Under the pieces are notes generated by a model. That model did no database searches and had not been told where the DNA came from. It saw nothing but the letters and a program-made list of their open reading frames with translations. This document shows, piece after piece, positions 22,982 through 28,774 of a stretch of DNA of 39,008 nucleotides. The stretch is from NCBI GenBank assembly GCA_024695725.1, contig JAILHQ010000008.1:1-39008 (forward strand), written 5' to 3'. Source of the DNA: Cyanobacteria bacterium RUI128. GTDB taxonomy: Bacteria; Cyanobacteriota; Vampirovibrionia; Gastranaerophilales; Gastranaerophilaceae. Numbering within the stretch: the stretch's first letter is position 1; every line of letters begins with the position of its first letter. The translations under genes and the position numbers were made by a program.

Positions 22982-24655
22982 TTATTTGGATAACATCTCA
23001 GCTTTTATTGCCTGTCTTTTAAGTTTGTTTGTTGTCGTTTTTGGCAACAATTCGCTTCTTACTATAATTTTTACAGGTCGTTTGTAACTTGCAAGCCTTA
23101 CAGACAGCTCTTTAACCTCTGCACGTACGGCTTTTTCAAGTTCTTCCTGGGTATTATACTTAGCTTTGAAGTCATCGTTTGGCACGATTATGGTAACGAT
23201 TTCTTCGCAGCCGTCTTTTTCACCGCCGACACGCTGCATACCGATAACACATACTTCGGCAAAATGCGGACTGTCCCCGAGAACATTTTCTACTTCTTCA
23301 GGGAATACTTTCTTCCCGCCTGATAATACAATCATGTTCTTGAGTCGTCCTGTTATATATAAATTCCCGTTTCTGATTTCTGCCTTATCGCCTGTATGGA
23401 AGAAACCGTCCTCATCAATAACTGTTTTTGTCAGTTCTTCCTGCTTGTAATAACCTTTCATGACGGAAGGGCCTCTCAATAACAGTTCACCCGTTTCTGC
23501 ATCTATTTTCGCATCGTATGAATCTAAAATTGGACCGACAGATGTAATATCATAGTTTCTGCTTGGTCTTGCCATAGATGCAACCGGACTGGTTTCTGAT
23601 AGTCCGTAACCCTGATATACTCTTACGCCGATTCTGTCAAAATATTCACCTACAGCCACATCAAGCGGTGCCCCACCGGAAATACAGCCGTATAATTCTG
23701 CGCCAAACATCTTGTGCACTGATTTGAAGAAGACTCTTCTGCAAACTCTAGGCATGAATCTTGCAATATAGTATCTAAGCTTGAAGAAGAACTGATATAC
23801 AGTAGTTTTCTTACGTATATCAGATTCTGCAGAAGTCTTTAACAACTTCAAAAATGCAGGAACCGTAACCAAAAATTTGATTTTCTTTTCAGCCATGACT
23901 TCCAATATATCTTTTGGTTTAAGACTTTTTGTATAGTATATTGTATAGCCATTGATTAACATTGCAAAAAAGCCGACAGTCATCTCAAATAAATGGTTCA
24001 TTGGTAGTATTGATAATAATCTCACTTCTTCGTTAGGCATTATTTTTTTGAATACCGGTCTTAAATCATACATCTGGGTAAGAATGTTCTTATATGTGGT
24101 TTGTACGCCCTTAGGTGCGCCGGTTGTACCCGATGTATAGATAATGAATGCAGTCGCACTCAGTGGTCTTCTTCTCCATTTTGCCTGATAGTTTTCAGGG
24201 ATGGAATAAAGGCTTGGAATGTCTTTGTTATCTAACAATGCAGCATCCATCAATATAATGTGTTTTATTGACGGAACTCTTTTCTGAACCTCTCTTGCTT
24301 TTTCAAGATTAGCACCTGAACACAGCATAACCGTAGGTTCACAGTTAGATAAAATAGATTCTAATTCATAGATTGTTAACTTATTATCTAACGGTACGGT
24401 TATTAAGCCTGCAAGTGCAGAACCGAATACGCATGGAGCATATTCAGGTTTTGACTCTGACAAAATAGCCAGTCTTTCGCCTTTTTCAAGTTTTAAGTCA
24501 TTGATTAAATATGCACCCAGCTTTTGTGCCATAAGGCTTAAACCTTTATAAGTCCACTCTCTCCAACCCCATTTTGATTTCATAGCCAATGCAACTTTAT
24601 TACTGTTTTTGTTCGCAATTTTCTCAAACAAAGTAAATATATGTTCGTACTTCAT
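22982..24655 (-). CDS. Long-chain acyl-CoA synthetase / AMP-dependent ligase
   Basis: 557 residues. The ANL-superfamily motifs are intact: the phosphate loop YTSGTTGAPKG (173-183), GYGLSETSP, HTGDKAEI and the hinge TGRLKNMIVLSGGKKVFPEEVE. The C-terminal catalytic lysine region is SYKRPVKI-V-SELLPKTTTNKLKR. The order and LSGGKKVFPEEVE favour a fatty-acid CoA ligase of the FadD type over acetyl-CoA synthetase. It activates fatty acids via an acyl-AMP for lipid synthesis or degradation. A segment near 280-310 (FFKLRYYIARFMPRVCRR) is amphipathic and basic and may touch the membrane. It is followed by its own terminator, so it appears monocistronic. Confidence 0.9.
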   Translation of the reverse strand: MKYEHIFTLFEKIANKNSNKVALAMKSKWGWREWTYKGLSLMAQKLGAYLINDLKLEKGERLAILSESKPEYAPCVFGSALAGLITVPLDNKLTIYELESILSNCEPTVMLCSGANLEKAREVQKRVPSIKHIILMDAALLDNKDIPSLYSIPENYQAKWRRRPLSATAFIIYTSGTTGAPKGVQTTYKNILTQMYDLRPVFKKIMPNEEVRLLSILPMNHLFEMTVGFFAMLINGYTIYYTKSLKPKDILEVMAEKKIKFLVTVPAFLKLLKTSAESDIRKKTTVYQFFFKLRYYIARFMPRVCRRVFFKSVHKMFGAELYGCISGGAPLDVAVGEYFDRIGVRVYQGYGLSETSPVASMARPSRNYDITSVGPILDSYDAKIDAETGELLLRGPSVMKGYYKQEELTKTVIDEDGFFHTGDKAEIRNGNLYITGRLKNMIVLSGGKKVFPEEVENVLGDSPHFAEVCVIGMQRVGGEKDGCEEIVTIIVPNDDFKAKYNTQEELEKAVRAEVKELSVRLASYKRPVKIIVRSELLPKTTTNKLKRQAIKAEMLSK

Positions 24656-24870
24656 ATACTGTTTTCCTTCTTATTCAACACATGCTTTAGGTATTATATA
24701 TAAAACATACTCAAATAGCAAATGCCATACGGCTTTTGTATCTCGGGTACAAAATATTTGTTAAGAAATATTAATGATAAATTTAGAAAAAAGTCAAATT
24801 TTTATATACTCAAACCTTAATATATATATACAAAGAATATATGTCGTACTATGGATATAAGGAGAAATTA
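24656..24870. promoter_or_regulatory. Divergent control region with TATATATATACAAAG box
   Basis: The gap between the acyl-CoA synthetase and the CopG-type gene is very A+T-rich. It holds ATATATATATACAAAG (about 24821-24836), whose minus strand (CTTTGTATATATATAT) matches the core of promoter module C. GTTAAGAAAT near 24770-24779 resembles the left half of the site at 397. No standard promoter stands out. Confidence 0.35.
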
Positions 24871-25059
24871 ATGGCAAGAGTATTGATTTCAATGCCTGAA
24901 CGCTTTCTGGATGAAATTGACAGCGTAGCAGCAGGAGAAAACAGATCAAGATCAGAATTGATTAGAGAAGCATTGAGAACCTATATGCACAAGAACAGAG
25001 TTAGAAATGTTGCATTGGCTAACGAAAATGCTGACAAACTGATGGCACTTTTAGACTAG
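24871..25059 (+). CDS. Ribbon-helix-helix (CopG-type) DNA-binding protein
   Basis: 62 residues from the ATG at 24871, chosen because GGAG lies 6 nt upstream; an in-frame ATG at 24841 would place this site inside the gene. MARVLISMPERFLDEIDSVA supplies the DNA-contacting beta strand, and ENRSRSELIREALRTYMHKN the helix-turn-helix pair of an RHH fold. Such proteins are dimeric repressors, often autoregulated or antitoxins. No toxin gene adjoins it: the next gene (25250) is a secreted protein after a terminator. It is a candidate for one of the operators here, but no link can be shown. Confidence 0.88.
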   Translation: MARVLISMPERFLDEIDSVAAGENRSRSELIREALRTYMHKNRVRNVALANENADKLMALLD

Positions 25060-25148
25060 GAGTTAAACTCTATAGGCTAAGGAATTTAGAAATTATTGGA
25101 AAATAAGGCACAGCAAGGAAATTTAAAGGAAGAAATTAGGATTAGAAA

Positions 25149-25175
25149 AACGACTGTCAAGAGTTGTTTTTTTTG
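25149..25175 (+). terminator. Intrinsic terminator of the CopG-type gene
   Basis: AACGACT, GTCAAG, AGTTGTT (one G-T pair) followed by six further T. Confidence 0.85.
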
Positions 25176-25181
25176 TTGGGG

Positions 25182-25207
25182 GGAGGTAAATATAGGGGGT
25201 AAATATA
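25182..25207 (+). repeat. Two 13-bp direct repeats upstream of a promoter
   Basis: GGAGGTAAATATA followed directly by GGGGGTAAATATA, just upstream of the -35 region of the gene at 25250. The same GGGGTAAAT word occurs as a triple repeat at 27881-27910. Confidence 0.8.
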
Positions 25208-25249
25208 TTTCTCTGTGCTTTTTTTTGAAAAATTAGTATAATAGTTAAT

Positions 25250-25894
25250 ATGAAAAAGTTTTTAATTATCTTTTTAATAATAATGTGTACAACGCTCGGA
25301 TGTTATGCTAAGAAAACGGCAGATTCTGCGAGTGTGAATGTGCTTGAACAGAAGGGTTATACCGGTACTCTGCCTGATATTCTGGATAAGTTTCAGACAA
25401 CAAAACCGGAAAAAGGTACACCTATTTTTGAAGCGGAGGAAGGATTTGATGACCCGGATAAACTTAAACCGATTCCTCGTGACAACCCTGCCTTCGTTGA
25501 TATAATTCTGAAAAAAGACAAAACGTCTACCTATGTTAATGACATAAACAGAATTATTCCTCAGGTTGAAGCACTTATGGACTGTATAGAAAACCAGGAG
25601 GATGTTCAGCGATTTGTGGCGAAAGCAACCACCCTGTCGTTCTCGATAGGTGCGCTGAGAAAACGATATGACGGGAAACCCGAAAGTTATTACATCTCTT
25701 ATACAAAACTTATGACACTGGCAATAAGAGCCAAATCTATCGCAGAACTGCGCAGGGAAGGCGCTGAGTATAACAAATATCTTGCGTATCAGTCAGCAGG
25801 TGCTATATATGCACCGGATAATATAAATAAAGAATTGCAGTATTTTCTCGAAGAACTTCAGGATGTGCTTAAAGTATTGAGAGAAGTAGAATAG
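25250..25894 (+). CDS. Exported protein, possible lipoprotein, unknown function
   Basis: 214 residues. Residues 1-20 form a signal peptide (MKKFLIIFLIIMCTTLGC); C18 in TTLGC resembles a lipobox but the -3 residue is Thr instead of Leu, so signal peptidase I cleavage near CYA-KK is also possible. The mature part is helical and charged, with no recognised domain. A TATAAT at 25237-25242 lies only 7 nt before the ATG and no Shine-Dalgarno sequence is present, so the transcript is probably leaderless, like those at 3744 and 7524. The extragenic repeat region follows its stop. Confidence 0.75.
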   Translation: MKKFLIIFLIIMCTTLGCYAKKTADSASVNVLEQKGYTGTLPDILDKFQTTKPEKGTPIFEAEEGFDDPDKLKPIPRDNPAFVDIILKKDKTSTYVNDINRIIPQVEALMDCIENQEDVQRFVAKATTLSFSIGALRKRYDGKPESYYISYTKLMTLAIRAKSIAELRREGAEYNKYLAYQSAGAIYAPDNINKELQYFLEELQDVLKVLREVE

Positions 25895-25950
25895 TACGTG
25901 TTATGCATTCTTCGTGCATAGCTGTCACTTTCGTCGAGTCCTGCTTCATC

Positions 25951-25987
25951 TTTCGCAATTTCATTGCTCACTCTACCGAAAATCCGC
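25951..25987 (+). repeat. Extragenic repeat, copy 1 (37 bp)
   Basis: Begins TTTCGCAATTTCATTGCTCA and ends CTACCGAAAATCCGC; identical over 37 bp to copy 2 at 26079-26115. It lies in a C/T-rich, hairpin-rich tract (25903-26115) with no credible gene. Confidence 0.93.
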
Positions 25988-26010
25988 TCTCTTGGATTAT
26001 TCGGGTTCGC

Positions 26011-26065
26011 ATAGCACTTCTTTCACTTTTAAATCCTTACGGATTAAGTCGTTCATACGTGCTAT
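26011..26065. repeat. Nested inverted repeats between the two repeat copies
   Basis: ATAGCAC (26011-26017) pairs with GTGCTAT (26059-26065), and inside them AATCC (26032-26036) pairs with GGATT (26041-26045) around TTAC. A further hairpin TATGCA/TGCATA lies just before copy 1, near 25912-25930. Confidence 0.7.
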
Positions 26066-26078
26066 TTGCTCTTACGAG

Positions 26079-26115
26079 TTTCGCAATTTCATTGCTCACT
26101 CTACCGAAAATCCGC
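26079..26115 (+). repeat. Extragenic repeat, copy 2 (37 bp)
   Basis: Perfect duplicate of 25951-25987. It abuts the T-run of the terminator of candidate small RNA C, as the diverged copy at 14043 abuts another terminator. Confidence 0.93.
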
Positions 26116-26228
26116 AAAAAAAATCCTCATTACTGAGGATAAAATTTTTCATTTAGGAAGGGTTTCTCTCTTTATTTAAACGGTAATTTCTTTTGATATT
26201 CATTAATTGAATTATCGTTTATCTTAAC
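26116..26228 (-). ncRNA. Candidate small RNA C
   Basis: A minus-strand transcript of about 113 nt between promoter module C (26230-26303) and an intrinsic terminator (ATCCTCA / TGAGGAT, 26123-26140, then seven T). It contains the 10-mer CCCTTCCTAA (plus-strand 26153-26162) 12-14 nt before the terminator stem, as in small RNA B. A 16-codon frame from an ATG inside exists but lacks a ribosome binding site. A short ATTCA/TGAAT hairpin lies in the 5' half. Confidence 0.6.
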
Positions 26229-26229
26229 A

Positions 26230-26303
26230 TCTTACATATATACAAAGTTCTTGTATAATGTCTGATTTCAGTCATGCTGAAATTCTTTACAAAAGTTAAT
26301 AGA
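26230..26303 (-). promoter_or_regulatory. Conserved promoter module, copy C
   Basis: CTTACATATATACAAAGTTC (26231-26250), GATTTCAGTCATG, and TTTACAAA-AG-TTAATAGA (26286-26303). Block order and spacing match copies A and B. The TTTACAAA half-site fits HLR1. Confidence 0.6.
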
Positions 26304-26403
26304 TGGTTTTATTATCTATATAACACCGCAACAGTGTTGAATTTCGTCCGATATTATAGTTTAATATAGTTAGTATATTTTAAATGAGAAAGTGTGAGTT
26401 AGT

Positions 26404-26964
26404 ATGGCAGTAAAAAAGATTGTAAATTACGGTACGCCCTCCTTGAGAGAACCGTCAAAAGAAGTACATAAGGTTTCCAGCAAGATTAAAACCCTTGTGC
26501 AGGACTTGTTTGATACTATGTATATGAATAATGGTGTAGGGCTTGCCGCACCTCAGATAGGGATAAACCTGAGAGTGTTTGTTATAGATTGCTCAACAGG
26601 CGACGAACCGCTTAAACCTTTGGTGTTTATCAACCCTAAAATAATTAAAAAAGAAGGCGCAACTCTTTCTCAGGAAGGCTGTCTGAGCTTCCCTGATGCC
26701 TATACTGAAGTTAAAAGGTATAAAGATGTCATGGTGAAAGCACTCGACAGAAACGGAAAACCGTTTGTAATGGAAGCTAAAGACGGAACACTTCTTGCAA
26801 GATGTATTCAGCACGAAAATGATCACCTTGACGGAATTTTGTTTATAGACCATACAACTAACAGGTTCGAAGCGGATAAGGTGCTTGCAGAACATAATCT
26901 GCCGCCTGTTGAAGTCGAAAGACTTCTCGATGAACCTGAACTCGATAAAGAATTGGGGAAATAG
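26404..26964 (+). CDS. def: Peptide deformylase
   Basis: 186 residues. All three signature motifs are present: GVGLAAPQIG (44-53), EGCLSFP (91-97, metal ligand C93) and QHENDHLDG (136-144, ligands H137 and H141 with catalytic E138). It removes the formyl group from nascent N-terminal methionine. Its stop overlaps the GTG start of fmt by 1 nt, the standard def-fmt coupling. The ribosome binding site is weak (GTGAG). Confidence 0.97.
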   Translation: MAVKKIVNYGTPSLREPSKEVHKVSSKIKTLVQDLFDTMYMNNGVGLAAPQIGINLRVFVIDCSTGDEPLKPLVFINPKIIKKEGATLSQEGCLSFPDAYTEVKRYKDVMVKALDRNGKPFVMEAKDGTLLARCIQHENDHLDGILFIDHTTNRFEADKVLAEHNLPPVEVERLLDEPELDKELGK

Positions 26965-27887
26965 TGGAAAAAATTAAAGTAATATTCTTTGGAACACCCG
27001 ATATCGGGGTGAAATCACTTGATTATCTGTATAACTCGGAAAGAATTGACGTTCTTGCCGTTGTTACTCAGCCTGATAAACCTGCAGGCAGGGGTAAACA
27101 CTTACGTCTTTCACCTGTTAAGGTGTACGCACTTGAAAAAAACTTACCCCTGTATCAGCCAAAATCGATAAGGAAAGAACCTGATATTATTGAGGCTCTG
27201 AAGAAGTACGAACCTGATTTTTTCGTAACCTTTGCCTTTGGACAAATCTTATCTCAGGAAGTGCTTGATATCCCGAAGTTCGAAACAATAAATCTTCACG
27301 CATCACTTCTGCCAAAATACAGAGGGGCGAACCCTATTCAAAGATGTATTATAAACGGCGATACAGAAACAGGAATTTGTACAATGATTACCGAACTCGG
27401 ACTTGACTGCGGCGATATCTGTATGAAGTCTAAAATATCAATCCCCGATGATATGACCTGTGAAGATTTGTGGCTCAAAATATCGGAAGATTCGCCTGAA
27501 CTTTTGGAAAAAACTCTTGTCGGGCTCTATGAAAAAACTCTTCAGCCCTGCAAACAGTGTGAAGATGGGGTCTGTATGGCTGAAAAACTTAAAAAAGAAG
27601 AAACTCTTATTGACTGGAAAAAGTCAGCTAAAGATATCCATAACCTCGTAAGAGGGGTTTATCACTCGCCAAGCGCATATTTTATTCATAACGATAAAAT
27701 AGTAAAAGTGCTTAAAACAGCTGTTGAAGATAACTCAAATAACCATGCCGTCGGCGAAATAGTTAAAACAGACAAAAACGGTGTGCTTATGCAGACAGGT
27801 AACGGTCTTATAAGACTTCTTACGGTTAAGCCGGAAGGTAAAGGCGAAATGCATGCCCGTGACTGGGCTAACGGCCTGCGAGGGTAA
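26964..27887 (+). CDS. fmt: Methionyl-tRNA formyltransferase (GTG start)
   Basis: 307 residues. The GTG at 26964 overlaps the def stop (TAGTG). The N-terminal formyltransferase domain has VIFFGTPDIG, the catalytic N110/H112 (NLHASLLPKYRGANPI) and D148 (GLDCGD). The C-terminal OB-like domain ends in MHARDWANGLRG. It formylates initiator Met-tRNA with 10-formyl-THF. Its stop codon lies within the first unit of a 10-bp repeat (27881-27910). Confidence 0.97.
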   Translation: MEKIKVIFFGTPDIGVKSLDYLYNSERIDVLAVVTQPDKPAGRGKHLRLSPVKVYALEKNLPLYQPKSIRKEPDIIEALKKYEPDFFVTFAFGQILSQEVLDIPKFETINLHASLLPKYRGANPIQRCIINGDTETGICTMITELGLDCGDICMKSKISIPDDMTCEDLWLKISEDSPELLEKTLVGLYEKTLQPCKQCEDGVCMAEKLKKEETLIDWKKSAKDIHNLVRGVYHSPSAYFIHNDKIVKVLKTAVEDNSNNHAVGEIVKTDKNGVLMQTGNGLIRLLTVKPEGKGEMHARDWANGLRG

Positions 27888-27910
27888 ATAGGGGTAAGTA
27901 GGGGTAAATA
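27881..27910 (+). repeat. Three 10-bp direct repeats upstream of the aroH -10 box
   Basis: AGGGTAAATA, GGGGTAAGTA, GGGGTAAATA in tandem; they start in the fmt stop codon and end 3 nt before TATAAT (27914-27919). They occupy the place of a -35 box, at one helical turn per unit. Confidence 0.9.
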
Positions 27911-27913
27911 GAG

Positions 27914-27919
27914 TATAAT
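27914..27919 (+). promoter_or_regulatory. -10 box of the aroH-receiver operon
   Basis: TATAAT, about 27 nt before the ATG at 27947 with AAAGGA between. No standard -35; the 10-bp repeats take its place. Confidence 0.65.
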
Positions 27920-27946
27920 ATAACTCGAAGTAATAAAGGAAAAAAT

Positions 27947-28297
27947 ATGACAACAAAAGGTATCAGAGGGGCGATAACAGTAGATAAAAATACTGAAGAA
28001 AGCATAAAAGATGCGACACTCGAACTTCTTAAAGAAATGGTTGAGAGAAATAATATTGATAAAACAAAAATTTCTCACGCAATATTTACTCTTACAGATG
28101 ACCTTAATGCCGTATTTCCGGCAAAATTTGCAAGACTTGATTTTGGCTGGGACAAGGTTGCGATGATGTGCTATCACGAGCTTGAGGTCCCAAACTCTCT
28201 GAAAATGTGCCTGAGAGTTCTTATAGTTCTTAACTGTGCTGAAGATTTTGAACCGCAGTTTGTTTACCTCAAGGGCGCAGCAAACCTGAGGAAGTAG
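27947..28297 (+). CDS. aroH: Chorismate mutase, AroH type
   Basis: 116 residues. It matches Bacillus subtilis AroH in length and in the active-site residues, even in numbering: R7 (KGIRGAI), E78 (CYHELEVP) and R90 (KMCLRVLIV), with the DLNAVFPAKFAR segment. It converts chorismate to prephenate for Phe/Tyr synthesis and works as a trimer. AAAGGA precedes the ATG. The next gene starts 1 nt after its stop, so the two are coupled. Confidence 0.95.
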   Translation: MTTKGIRGAITVDKNTEESIKDATLELLKEMVERNNIDKTKISHAIFTLTDDLNAVFPAKFARLDFGWDKVAMMCYHELEVPNSLKMCLRVLIVLNCAEDFEPQFVYLKGAANLRK

Positions 28298-28298
28298 T

Positions 28299-28712
28299 AT
28301 GAAAAGAGTTTTAGCGGTTGATGACAGCCCTGCGTGGAGAGCCTTTCACGAGAGGAATATAAAAGAAATTTTTATCGAGCTTGAGGTAAATGTAGATGAT
28401 TACAAGCTTGATATAGCCTCGTCTGCCCGTGAAGGGTATGACTTTATTATCCAAAATAACGATACCCCCTATGATGTTATCGTTACCGATTTGCAGATGG
28501 AATACGATTTTGATCCGAAACTTGCAGGAGAGTGGCTTGCTGAACAGGTTAAAACCTTCGACAAATACTTTAACACAAAAGTCATACTCTGTTCAGGCAT
28601 GTATAACATTGCCCGCTTGGCAGAAAAACTCAATGTTGACTGTATTCCGAAAAGGGCGGCCGTAGCAGATATAAATCAGTATAAAGACATTATTATGAAT
28701 TATTTAAAGTAA
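28299..28712 (+). CDS. Stand-alone receiver domain protein
   Basis: 137 residues, a CheY-like fold with no output domain. D8/D9 (AVDDSPAW), phospho-acceptor D64 (IVTDLQM), S99 (ILCSGM) and K118 (IPKRAA) are all in place. The loop after D64 is longer than usual (MEYDFDPKLAGEW), which may change its partner surface. The fold lacks the usual short beta2 and has NVDDYKLDIASSA instead. It is coupled to aroH (start 1 nt after its stop, with GAGG upstream), an odd partner; co-expression rather than shared function is likely. A bidirectional terminator follows. Confidence 0.82.
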   Translation: MKRVLAVDDSPAWRAFHERNIKEIFIELEVNVDDYKLDIASSAREGYDFIIQNNDTPYDVIVTDLQMEYDFDPKLAGEWLAEQVKTFDKYFNTKVILCSGMYNIARLAEKLNVDCIPKRAAVADINQYKDIIMNYLK

Positions 28713-28723
28713 TCGGATGTAAA

Positions 28724-28759
28724 ATAAAAAAACACCTGAGATATTCTCAGGTGTTTTAA
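28724..28759. terminator. Bidirectional intrinsic terminator
   Basis: AACACCTGAGA (28731-28741), TAT, TCTCAGGTGTT (28745-28755), with an A-run before and TTTT at its end. It serves the receiver gene and the convergent glycosyltransferase gene. Confidence 0.92.
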
Positions 28760-28774
28760 TTAAGTTGTATGAAA

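Noticed and set aside
22857..23087. Plus-strand open frame of 76 codons starting in an operator palindrome
   Set aside because: It reads through a terminator hairpin into the antisense of the acyl-CoA synthetase gene.
24871..25894. Toxin-antitoxin pair formed by the CopG-type gene and its neighbour
   Set aside because: The neighbour is an exported protein of 214 residues behind a terminator and with its own promoter.
25951..26115. CRISPR array
   Set aside because: Only two identical 37-bp copies 128 bp apart, with structured DNA rather than a uniform spacer between them, and no cas genes.
25903..26156. Two overlapping plus-strand frames of 77 and 80 codons
   Set aside because: They lie in the extragenic repeat; the shared peptide (FIAHSTENP) just reflects the 37-bp DNA repeat read in frame.
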